Assembly (NCBI GenBank): GCA_029561955.1
Contig: JAKQWO010000048.1
Coordinates: 1 to 52,387, forward strand
Direction of reading: 5' to 3'
DNA: 52,387 nucleotides
Source: Candidatus Cloacimonadota bacterium
GTDB lineage: Bacteria > Cloacimonadota > Cloacimonadia > Cloacimonadales > Cloacimonadaceae
A program made the position numbers and the translations under genes. This document shows positions 43,009-50,733 of this stretch, piece after piece; within the stretch, counting starts at the first letter, position 1, and each line of letters begins with the position of its first letter. Below the pieces are notes generated by a model. The model did no database searches. It was not told the origin of the DNA and saw only the letters and a program-made list of their open reading frames with translations.

Positions 43009-46000
43009 ATGATGATAGAAGTAACCCTCAACGGTAAAAAGATCTTAGCCCCATCTGGCATCACCATCCTTGAGCTTGCCACGCAGGAAGGCATCCACAT
43101 CCCTACGCTGTGTCACGATGAGGAGCTCAATCCCTTCGGTTCCTGCTGGGTGTGTGCGGTGGAAGTGAAAGGCCGCAAAGGCTTTGTGACTTCCTGTGGC
43201 ACCAAGATCATCCCCAATATGGAGATCGTCACGGATAGCTCCGAGATTCATGCTGCCCGAAAGATGGCTCTGGAGCTGTTGATTTCCGACCACTATGCAG
43301 ACTGCGAAGCGCCCTGCATGCTGGCTTGTCCGGGTAGAGTGGACGTGCAAACCTATGTTTCCCTGATCGCCAACGGCCAGTATCATGAAGCGGTGAAGGT
43401 GATCAAAGAGACGCTTCCCATGCCGCTTTCCATCGGTCGTGTCTGTCCTGCCTTTTGTGAAAAAGAGTGTCGCCGAACCATCGTGGAAGAGCCCATCGCC
43501 ATCCGTCAGCTAAAACGTTATGCTGCTGATATGGATTTGGACGATGTGTGGAGTTATCTCCCCGAAAAGAAGGAAGCTACAGGCAATAAGATAGCCATCA
43601 TCGGTGCAGGGCCTTCCGGACTCTCCTGTGGTTATTACCTCAGCAATATGGGTCATGAGATCAAGGTGTTTGAAGCCGCTCCCGAAGCAGGAGGCTGGCT
43701 GCGCTACGGCATCCCGGAATACAGGCTCCCCAAAGACATCCTGGATGCCGAGATCGAGCTCATGTGCGCCAATGGCATGCAGATAGAGTATAATGTGAGC
43801 TTGGGCAAGGACTTTACGCTTTCCCAGCTCTCCAAAGAATACGATGCCGTCTACCTAGCTATCGGAGCCCAGAAAGCGGTTCCCATGCCCGTTCAAGGAA
43901 GCGAGCTGCGGGGCTGTCTACTGGGAGTGGACTTCCTGAAGAGCCATGCCTTGGGCAACACCCCCAAGATCGGCAAAAAGGTAGCGATCATCGGCGGCGG
44001 AAACACAGCCATAGATTGTGCTAGAACCGCTGTCCGCTTAGGCTGTGAAGTGACCGTCATCTACCGGCGCACCCAGAACGAAATGCCTGCCGAAGCTTTG
44101 GAAGTGCAAGCCGCCATCCATGAAGGAGTGGAGTTTCACTATCTCTGCAATCCCGTGGAATACATGGGCGAAGGTGGCTGCCTCAACAGCGTGAGAATAG
44201 AAAGGATGGAGCTGGGCGAGCCAGATTCCTCAGGCAGAAGGCGTCCCGTTCCCACCGGAGAGTGTTTTTGCCAAGAGTTTGACACCATCATCGCAGCAAT
44301 CTCTCAAGTGCCGGAAGTGGAACTCTTTGCAGATGAAGCCAACTACATAGATGGCAAGGTGCTACCTCTCAGCCGCTGGGATACAGCCATCGTGAACGAG
44401 GAAAACATGTATACCGGCTTAGGTAATGTCTTTGCCGGTGGTGACTTCCGGCGTGGCCCCGCCACAGCCATTGAAGCCATCGCAGATGGACGTGCTGCCG
44501 CAGGAGCCATAGATAGATACCTCAATGTTGCCTCAATGCGGGCTCCGAGATTGCGCTTTGACGCCAAGAAAGGCAAGTCCTTGAAAGATGTCTCCACCGA
44601 AGAATTTGAAACCATCGAGAAGGTGAACCGCATCCAGATGCGAGAGATAAGCCAACAGGACGCCACCGCCAGCTTCAAAGAAGTGGAGCTCGGCTTTAGC
44701 GATGAGGAAGCAGTGGCAGAAGCCGAACGCTGCTTGGAATGTGGCTGCCAGGTGAACGAGAGCTGCAAGCTCAGAGAATTCTGCACGCTCTACGGTGCGG
44801 AACAAACTCACTTCCTGGGCTCCGTCAACAAGCACCCAATCGACTACGGCCACCCCTTTATCCTCAGAGACACCAACAAGTGCATCAACTGCGCCCGCTG
44901 CCTCCGCACCTGTGCCGAAATTCAAGGCCCTGCGGTGTTAGGATTTATCTACCGTGGTTTCGCCGCCGTAGTCGCTCCTGAATTTGGTGAATCCCTCACC
45001 CAAACCACCTGCGAAAGCTGCGGCAAGTGCATCGCCGTTTGTCCTGTGGGAGCACTGGTAGAGCGCAACATGGGCTACAAGATGAATCCCCATCCCAAGG
45101 AAACAACGCCGCAAAATTGCGGACTCTGTGGAGCCGGATGTTATGTGCGCGTGGTCGATGAAAGCGGCGTCGTCTGCCTGGTGGACACCTCATCCGAAGA
45201 TGACATGCCCTCCTTCCACGGCAAAAACCTCTGCTTCAAAGGCCGCTTCGGCTGGCAGACCCTGATCAGCGAAGACCGCCTCACCAACCCCATGGTCAAG
45301 GAAAAGGGCAAGTTTAGAGAAATCACCTGGGCGCAGGCCAGAGAGCTGATCCAAGCCAAAGCAGCCGCATCAAAATCCAAAAGAGTGCAGGTCTCACCCT
45401 TCATCACCCTTGAAGAGATGCTGATCGCCAAAGCCGTCTCGCACAATATCGGCGCCGAGTTTTGTGCAGACGCACGCTACCTGCATTTGGGTGCTGAGAC
45501 TTATCTGCGCAATCCCGACCCCGAACCTTACAAGAAGCTGGACGACTTCGATGAATACATTGTCTGTAGCCCCATAGACTCGGTCTTGCGCACCCTCTTG
45601 AGACTCAAGCAAAGAAAGGGCAAAAAGCTGATCCTGATCGGTGAACACGATGCCCCTTGGCACAAGTTTGTGGATGAAACCTACAAGACTATCAGATCCC
45701 TGCCATATGGCATTAACCGCCTATTTATCTACAACATAGATCACATTTCCGCCTCTGATGCACACAAGGTATGGAAAAAGGCACGCAGCGAATCTAAGTA
45801 TCCAGACAATGTGATGGTAGGTTCTGATGCGCCCAACTTGGGAGGGCTGTTCGCTGTCGAACCCAGCTTTGAACCCACTCAGAAAGCTGACTTTATCCTC
45901 TCCCTGGGAGAACGCTTTAAAGCCGCAGACAAAGAAGCCTTCAAGGTCGCCATCAGCCTCTATAAAGATGAAAACCCAGATGCAGACATTATCCTGCCCG

Positions 46001-46380
46001 CTTCCTCCTATTTGGATTTGGATGGTTGCGCACTGGGCAATTACGGTGTGGTGAGCTTCTTCAAAAACCCGGCCAAGTCCAAATATATCAATGAGCTGTT
46101 GAAGCTGTTCTACGAGCTGGATTTCATGTCACCCGCATTGGCCGACCTGAACAACTGGAACACCGTAGCCAATAATCTATTAGACGAGCTGGTAGACCGG
46201 AAGATTTCCGTCTTTGATCCTGATACAATAGACAAAGCCGCCCTGACCAAACTCAAACCCCGCAAGCTCAGCTATCTGGAAGAACGCATGCATCAGCTCT
46301 ATGAGACACGCAAGCATCCCATGGAGTTCGGTGGAGCAACGCAACAATTCTCGCTCACCGGCTTGGATTTGGATCATTAA
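43009..46380 (+). CDS. NuoG/GltD fusion: 2Fe-2S, NAD(P)H-FAD oxidoreductase, ferredoxin and degenerate molybdopterin domain
   Basis: 1123 aa. Residues 1-80: plant-type 2Fe-2S domain (C35, C46, C49, C63). About 95-170: GltD-type 4Fe-4S helical domain (C99, C103, C107; VCPAFCEKECRR). About 190-510: GltD/NfnB flavoprotein with FAD loop IAIIGAGPSGLSCG near 194 and NAD(P)H loop VAIIGGGNTAIDCA near 324. About 620-690: 2[4Fe-4S] ferredoxin (CINCARCLRTC, CESCGKCIAVCP). About 700: CGLCGAGC...CFKGRFGW of formate-dehydrogenase type. The remaining 400 residues are a shortened MopB domain in which the Sec/Cys active-site segment reads CADARYLHL. Probably an electron-transfer hub exchanging between NADH, NADPH and ferredoxin; partners inferred. 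Confidence 0.9.
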   Translation: MMIEVTLNGKKILAPSGITILELATQEGIHIPTLCHDEELNPFGSCWVCAVEVKGRKGFVTSCGTKIIPNMEIVTDSSEIHAARKMALELLISDHYADCEAPCMLACPGRVDVQTYVSLIANGQYHEAVKVIKETLPMPLSIGRVCPAFCEKECRRTIVEEPIAIRQLKRYAADMDLDDVWSYLPEKKEATGNKIAIIGAGPSGLSCGYYLSNMGHEIKVFEAAPEAGGWLRYGIPEYRLPKDILDAEIELMCANGMQIEYNVSLGKDFTLSQLSKEYDAVYLAIGAQKAVPMPVQGSELRGCLLGVDFLKSHALGNTPKIGKKVAIIGGGNTAIDCARTAVRLGCEVTVIYRRTQNEMPAEALEVQAAIHEGVEFHYLCNPVEYMGEGGCLNSVRIERMELGEPDSSGRRRPVPTGECFCQEFDTIIAAISQVPEVELFADEANYIDGKVLPLSRWDTAIVNEENMYTGLGNVFAGGDFRRGPATAIEAIADGRAAAGAIDRYLNVASMRAPRLRFDAKKGKSLKDVSTEEFETIEKVNRIQMREISQQDATASFKEVELGFSDEEAVAEAERCLECGCQVNESCKLREFCTLYGAEQTHFLGSVNKHPIDYGHPFILRDTNKCINCARCLRTCAEIQGPAVLGFIYRGFAAVVAPEFGESLTQTTCESCGKCIAVCPVGALVERNMGYKMNPHPKETTPQNCGLCGAGCYVRVVDESGVVCLVDTSSEDDMPSFHGKNLCFKGRFGWQTLISEDRLTNPMVKEKGKFREITWAQARELIQAKAAASKSKRVQVSPFITLEEMLIAKAVSHNIGAEFCADARYLHLGAETYLRNPDPEPYKKLDDFDEYIVCSPIDSVLRTLLRLKQRKGKKLILIGEHDAPWHKFVDETYKTIRSLPYGINRLFIYNIDHISASDAHKVWKKARSESKYPDNVMVGSDAPNLGGLFAVEPSFEPTQKADFILSLGERFKAADKEAFKVAISLYKDENPDADIILPASSYLDLDGCALGNYGVVSFFKNPAKSKYINELLKLFYELDFMSPALADLNNWNTVANNLLDELVDRKISVFDPDTIDKAALTKLKPRKLSYLEERMHQLYETRKHPMEFGGATQQFSLTGLDLDH

Positions 46381-46390
46381 GGAGTAAATC

Positions 46391-46789
46391 ATGGTAAAAC
46401 CCTTCAGGAAACGCATCTATGCCTATGAATGTGACCTCTATGGCCATATGCACAACACCAACTACCTGAACATCCTGGAAGCAGCCCGCAGTGACGCTTT
46501 GGTGGATGCGGGCATGCCGGTGCAACAGTTACTCGACATGGGCTGGCACTTCTATATCCGCAGAGTGGAAATGGAGTTTATCCAAGGTGTACGGGTGGAC
46601 GATATGGTGGAGGTGCGCAGCGTGCCCTTGGAGCTCAACAAGGTGCGCACCCACTGGAGGCAGGAACTGTTCAACCAACACGGTGAACTCTGCTTCTGGG
46701 CTGAGCTCCACGTGGTGCACGTCTTTGATGGAAAGCCAACCCGCGTTACAGATGACATCTGGGAATGCTTCCAACGCTTGACTGAGTAG
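46391..46789 (+). CDS. YbgC-type acyl-CoA thioesterase (hotdog fold)
   Basis: 132 aa with the 4HBT pattern YAYECDLYGHMHNTNYLNILEAARSDAL: D15, H19 and the NTNYL turn preceding the central helix. Hydrolyses acyl-CoA or acyl-ACP thioesters. ATG with AAGGAG, 10 bp after the nuoG/gltD-like gene, so probably co-transcribed. Substrate unknown. Confidence 0.9.
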   Translation: MVKPFRKRIYAYECDLYGHMHNTNYLNILEAARSDALVDAGMPVQQLLDMGWHFYIRRVEMEFIQGVRVDDMVEVRSVPLELNKVRTHWRQELFNQHGELCFWAELHVVHVFDGKPTRVTDDIWECFQRLTE

Positions 46790-46800
46790 CTGCCCCTCCT

Positions 46801-46833
46801 GTAGCCGGCGGTCGCCGAACCGCCGCCAGCAGG
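46801..46833 (+). repeat. Hairpin repeat GTAG..GGTCGCCGAACC, copy 1
   Basis: GGCGGT-CGCCGA-ACCGCC hairpin following GTAGCC. It shares loop and layout with the inverted copy at 47261-47294. Confidence 0.6.
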
Positions 46834-46915
46834 CCCCGCCTGCTTCCTCAACTTGACCCAAAACCACCGCCATCCACACTACAAAACCTGCCCAACTTTA
46901 CCACCTGCGCAGCCG

Positions 46916-46945
46916 CTCACAACTCACAACTCACAACTCACAACT
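46916..46945 (+). repeat. AACTCAC heptamer array, left
   Basis: CTCAC then three perfect AACTCAC units and a partial AACT, ending at a small CGAAG-containing hairpin. The same unit recurs in the same orientation at 49031-49058. Confidence 0.8.
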
Positions 46946-47260
46946 TGCCGAAGGCATCCCTCTATAATATACTCTGACGATGTTGCTCCGACCTCAAAAA
47001 ACCGAGTCAACCAAGCTCGCAACTGCCTGTAGCTGAAGGCTATACAAAGCGGGCAAATATTGTCCCTTTCCTGCCGAAATAGAAATACTCAAAGAATGGC
47101 ATCATTCCTAGGTTTCACGACATGGCTCCTCGAAACATCGCCTCCAGTCTGCTTCTTGACCAATAGTGAAAACTGACAATTGCCTCGTACGGGCTTATCC
47201 CGAACCGCCGTTGTTCAGAGAGAGAAAATGAGTGTGAAATTGGCACATCAGCGAGCATGT

Positions 47261-47294
47261 GTGTACCAGCGGTCGGTTCGGCGACCGACCCTAC
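47261..47294 (-). repeat. Hairpin repeat GTAG..GGTCGCCGAACC, copy 2 (inverted)
   Basis: The reverse complement begins GTAG followed by GGTCGGT-CGCCGA-ACCGACC, a 7-bp stem with the same loop as copy 1. Confidence 0.6.
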
Positions 47295-47303
47295 CTCACC
47301 ACT

Positions 47304-49022
47304 TCAACGAAGCTGCAACGCCTGCAACACTTCCTTTCCATATTCGCTAAGATAATACCGTTGCTTGGGATGCTTGGGTTTGTCCGGGTATTCCATCAGC
47401 ACAATGCCCTGCTCAAGCAGAGGATTGAGGTGTCTTTTTCTTAGATTGTTTCGGTTTACAAGATTCTGTCTTTGCGTGATCTCTTGTATATTGGCAGGGA
47501 CTGTGCAGGTTCGAATAATGCCTATTTGAACTTGTGTCAGTGCTTCTACCAGGCAATCTTTCCTTCGTTTTTGTTCATTTTTGGTTTGCCCAGTAGCTTG
47601 GTCAGCTTGCACGTCAGCATGTATGCTAGCATGCATGCTCGCTTGGTCAGTATCTGGTTCAGTCTCGAGTATACCTCTTTGCGTGACAACATGTTCGCTC
47701 AACTGAGCTTGGCCGGCAGCTTGCACGTCAGCATGCATGCTAGCATGTATGCTCGCTTGCCCAGTAGCTTGCCCAGTAGCTTGGTCAGTAGAGACCTTAT
47801 CTATCTGCTCAACAATGTCTTCGCTCAGTGACCAAGCTTGTTTATAGCCGGTAAACTTGAGCACCTGAATATCCTCCAGCTTGGCCAGTATACCTGAGGT
47901 CATCTCACCTGACCTCCCGGTGATGGCTTTGGCCATAGGCAGGCTGAGGCTGTCATTGCTGACCAAGTAAGAGAACAACGCTGTCTCATCTACATCAAGC
48001 TGCAATTTCATTTTGCTCAATAAGTCTCTCACCGACTCTGAGATGATCTGCGTTTTCAGGATAGCAATCGAAAAGCTAAAGCGAGTGCGATCATTGACTA
48101 TCTGCGCAGGGATCAAGCCCAGCTTGCGGCAGTCTTCCATGATTGTCCTGATTCCGGTTCCGGCTTCTTCGCACAGCCCAATCTGACGGAATACCCTCAC
48201 GATCAAGGGATTACGGGTCTCGCATTGTCGGGACTCCAGCAATTCATCAACGCTTAAGTAAGCAGACCCGGGATTCCAGAAAACCGTCTTATCCTTGAAT
48301 ATCTTGATCGTGGCTTTGCGGGAAAAATCGCTGTAATCTTGGTGAATCAGCAGATTCATTGCAGCCTCACGGAAAGAGCGGAATTCCAAGGAGTCGTCTT
48401 TGCGCTGCAAGGTTGCTACGTCCAAGGAAAACGGGATGTCCACGATCAAGGAATACTTGTCGGTGATCATTCTCCAAGCCTCAAAGAGATTGCTCTCAAT
48501 TACCAACCGGTCATGCCAGCGTGTGTCGGCATTCCAGTTGTCTTCCGTGTAGTCGATTCTCTGATAGTCTACCACCGGACGCGACAGAACCTGCCTCACA
48601 AACCTGTCTTTCCCAAACAGTAAGACAGCGGCTTTGGTGGGTACTAACTTTTCTCCTTCTTCGATCAGCAGCCCCATCTCCAATAGAAATTCCAGATCAT
48701 CCAGATGAGCATATTTATCTGTGTGGCCTTTATCCAAGCGGTTCCGATACCATTTCAGGGTCTGAGGATTGAAAAACTTTTCTGCATCAATCACGCGCTC
48801 CAGACTTCTGTCATAGGACGTGTCGCTGGCGTCCCGAATAAAGGCTCTCAGTTCAGATTCTGTGCAGGATTCATCTTCACCGCCTCTTCTGATGTAGGCG
48901 GAGCCGATGTGTCCTTTTACCTTCAGATGAATAGGTTTATCCTTGAGGTCAGTGCGGGAAGGATACGCAGCTTGGGGCAGCCCTACATGATTGTCCTGAT
49001 ACCGTTTCTGGTTTTTAGCCAC
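47304..49022 (-). CDS. AlbA_2/RecG-like ATP-binding regulator, apparently lacking its N-terminus
   Basis: 572 aa of the COG2865 type. REAAMNLLIHQDYS (about 217-230) and EEAGTGIRTIMEDC (about 283) are the HATPase_c_4 motifs. A C-terminal winged helix ends LSEYGKEVLQALQLR. Usually an AlbA_2 nucleic-acid-binding domain of about 100 residues comes first, but this frame begins in its last strand (GSAYIRRGGEDESCTESELR). The only initiator is GTG 49022, without a ribosome site and abutting a heptamer repeat, so the gene may be 5'-truncated. A linker at about 415-475 contains QASIHASMHADVQA and QASMHASIHADVQA, encoded by a 42-bp minisatellite. Such genes are often mobile or defence-associated. Confidence 0.75.
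   Translation of the reverse strand: MAKNQKRYQDNHVGLPQAAYPSRTDLKDKPIHLKVKGHIGSAYIRRGGEDESCTESELRAFIRDASDTSYDRSLERVIDAEKFFNPQTLKWYRNRLDKGHTDKYAHLDDLEFLLEMGLLIEEGEKLVPTKAAVLLFGKDRFVRQVLSRPVVDYQRIDYTEDNWNADTRWHDRLVIESNLFEAWRMITDKYSLIVDIPFSLDVATLQRKDDSLEFRSFREAAMNLLIHQDYSDFSRKATIKIFKDKTVFWNPGSAYLSVDELLESRQCETRNPLIVRVFRQIGLCEEAGTGIRTIMEDCRKLGLIPAQIVNDRTRFSFSIAILKTQIISESVRDLLSKMKLQLDVDETALFSYLVSNDSLSLPMAKAITGRSGEMTSGILAKLEDIQVLKFTGYKQAWSLSEDIVEQIDKVSTDQATGQATGQASIHASMHADVQAAGQAQLSEHVVTQRGILETEPDTDQASMHASIHADVQADQATGQTKNEQKRRKDCLVEALTQVQIGIIRTCTVPANIQEITQRQNLVNRNNLRKRHLNPLLEQGIVLMEYPDKPKHPKQRYYLSEYGKEVLQALQLR
47604..47645 (-). repeat. 42-bp minisatellite unit, copy 1
   Basis: Unit with plus-strand start AGCTTGCACGTCAGCATG and end GCTCGCTTG; encodes 14 residues in the linker of the AlbA_2-like protein. 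Differs from copy 2 by two reciprocal C/T changes inside GCATGC/GTATGC hexamers. Confidence 0.85.
47718..47759 (-). repeat. 42-bp minisatellite unit, copy 2
   Basis: Second 42-bp unit, 114 bp (38 codons) from copy 1 and in frame with it. Followed by further near-repeats of the TGQA-encoding sequence (GCTTGCCCAGTA). Confidence 0.85.
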
Positions 49023-49030
49023 GGGTCACT

Positions 49031-49058
49031 AACAACTCACAACTCGCAACTCACAACT
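49031..49058 (+). repeat. AACTCAC heptamer array, right
   Basis: AAC then AACTCAC, AACTCGC, AACTCAC and a partial AACT, again followed by a CGAAGC-containing hairpin. Direct repeat of the array at 46916-46945, bracketing the AlbA_2-like gene. Confidence 0.75.
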
Positions 49059-49323
49059 GCAGCGAAGCTGCTTGTCCATTCCGGGCTGCTAATCACCCGC
49101 AGCAGTTCTGCTGTTGTCATCGTGACTCCATCCTGCCCTTGCTTGCTTTGCCAAAGTTCATCTTTCAAATTCCTCTATTCTTGCTTTTCCTGATTTGCTC
49201 CGGTGGCATTGTTTTGCAAGAGGGCTTACCTGTCAAATACTTTCTTGACTTGGACTGTATCAACGCTGTAAAGCCAGCGCAATGTGGGACTATTCAGATG
49301 CAAAATGGCACATGAACACAGCA

Positions 49324-49363
49324 AAACCTGACATCATATTGATGGTCTGTTTAGCTCAGGTTT
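49324..49363 (-). terminator. Possible terminator of the csgG-LPP20 operon
   Basis: On the minus strand AAACCTGA pairs with TCAGGTTT over a 24-nt loop, followed by TGC. The T-tract is short. Located just past the LPP20 stop codon. Confidence 0.35.
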
Positions 49364-49374
49364 GAGTTCATACC

Positions 49375-50733
49375 TTAAGGCAGGATGTGGCTTTTAACCA
49401 AACGATAGATAACTTCCTGATTTACAACTCTCAAAGCTTCAGGTTCCACGGCCTGCACAGCTTTGGCTCTACTTGGGGCAGTTGCCTTAATGCCCTTTAT
49501 GGTTTCGGAGCTTAGCACTTCCTGTGTTTGAGCATTTCTCAAAGAGATAGTAGCATCACAGAAAGCTGAGAAAATTCCCAAATGTGTTATTTGGCCTCCA
49601 GCTTCGCTTTTTAAATCAACTATCAATTGATAGTCTGCATCTCTTTTGTCATCTACAACCTCTACAGACAGTTCACTCAGTCTATTGTCCAATAACTGCT
49701 TACACTCTGAGCTGCTACCGTTATGAGAGTAGTCCACCCAAACTCTGGGACAACGTACTGCTAAAGGCAGGCTGACAGAGCTGAAGTTTAGGCTTGAGAT
49801 CATCTTTTTTACCAAGGGATTATCACTCTGCTCCAAAAGCGGTTTTTTGTCTACCTCAATGGTAATGCTTTGGTTTTTATCTGCTGACTTGATGCTCTGA
49901 ATTTCAAGCTGAGCTACGCCCAAGGGGTTGCTATCTATGTTAGTTAGCAAAGATCCCGAGCCCTTGCTGAAGGCTGCTTTCAGCCTTAATCCCACTAAAT
50001 CCAGATTTGGCTTTCCTTCATATAAGCACTTTACATCAGATTTGAGGTTTAGCCTCGAGCCCATTATAGTAGCGATCTGATTTGGTTCAAGGCTCAGCTT
50101 AGTTTTGGCAGCCAAAGTAGATAATCTGTGTAAAGCCTCTGTGTATAAGTTCACTTCATAACCATACAGTTGGGCATTCAAGTCTACATCCAAAAGGTCG
50201 CTGAGTTCATCCAAGGCTTTGATGAGATAGAGACTGCTTTTCATGAATTCAAAGCTTTGCTCCTTCAGAGACTGGTCATACTTCTGAATCAGATCCAAGG
50301 CCAACCGTTTGCCCAGCTCAGCCTGCTGTAAACGTTGAAGTGTATACTGGTGTTTATTTAATCGATAATGAGCCCAATAGCCATGTTTGTTCTCCTCGGC
50401 TCTTAACAGTTCCACATTTTTAAGCCTTGTGCGACTACTGGTTTTGATATTGGATTCAAAATCTGATTTACTAATACCAAAAGCCTCGGTTTCTTTGGTA
50501 GAAACCGAGGCATCGACGTTTACGTTAATCTGCATCGAGATGTTTTGAACAGCCTTCTCAAAGGCCTGGTCTTTGTAACGGGAATCATATTTGGGCACGG
50601 TCACTATAGCGTGATAGTAAGCATCATCCAACTGTGTGTCACTCACCCAGACTGGCACCTTAACATTACCGCCACAGCCGGCTAAGAGTGCAGTTAAGAT
50701 GATAAGCGCACCAAACAGATACTTATTTAACAT
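49375..50733 (-). CDS. LPP20-family lipoprotein
   Basis: 452 aa. Lipobox LLAGC gives lipidated C20, then VPVWVSD typical of LPP20 proteins and a helical conserved domain (YYHAIVTVPKYDSRYKDQAFEKAVQNISMQINVNVDASVS). The C-terminal half is less conserved (two-layer fold with DYQLIVDLKSEAGG). The start at ATG 50733 gives a clean signal peptide (MLNKYLFGALIILTALLAGC); the frame is open to 50772 without need. It overlaps the csgG-like gene by 11 bp. LPP20 and CsgG lipoproteins commonly co-occur; they may form an outer-membrane channel or cell-wall activator. Role unknown. Confidence 0.8.
   Translation of the reverse strand: MLNKYLFGALIILTALLAGCGGNVKVPVWVSDTQLDDAYYHAIVTVPKYDSRYKDQAFEKAVQNISMQINVNVDASVSTKETEAFGISKSDFESNIKTSSRTRLKNVELLRAEENKHGYWAHYRLNKHQYTLQRLQQAELGKRLALDLIQKYDQSLKEQSFEFMKSSLYLIKALDELSDLLDVDLNAQLYGYEVNLYTEALHRLSTLAAKTKLSLEPNQIATIMGSRLNLKSDVKCLYEGKPNLDLVGLRLKAAFSKGSGSLLTNIDSNPLGVAQLEIQSIKSADKNQSITIEVDKKPLLEQSDNPLVKKMISSLNFSSVSLPLAVRCPRVWVDYSHNGSSSECKQLLDNRLSELSVEVVDDKRDADYQLIVDLKSEAGGQITHLGIFSAFCDATISLRNAQTQEVLSSETIKGIKATAPSRAKAVQAVEPEALRVVNQEVIYRLVKSHILP

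Larger units (their letters stand above)
46790..47303. other. Repeat-rich intergenic region
   Basis: 514 bp between the thioesterase and the AlbA_2-like gene. It contains a hairpin repeat at 46801-46833, the heptamer array 46916-46945 and an inverted copy of the hairpin at 47261-47294. No gene recognised. Confidence 0.65.
49023..49374. other. Intergenic region upstream of the truncated gene
   Basis: 352 bp with the right heptamer array and a terminator-like hairpin for the LPP20 gene. No AlbA_2 coding remnant could be read in any minus-strand frame by eye. Confidence 0.55.

Noticed and set aside
46916-46945. Short tandem array as a CRISPR remnant
   Set aside because: The unit is only 7 bp without spacers and there are no cas genes nearby.
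47495-47520. GGTTCGAAT as the T-loop of a tRNA
   Set aside because: It lies within the coding region and no acceptor or anticodon stems could be folded around it.
49023-49374. Missing AlbA_2 coding sequence upstream of the truncated gene in another frame
   Set aside because: No minus-strand frame here reads as that domain by eye; only repeats and a terminator-like hairpin were seen.
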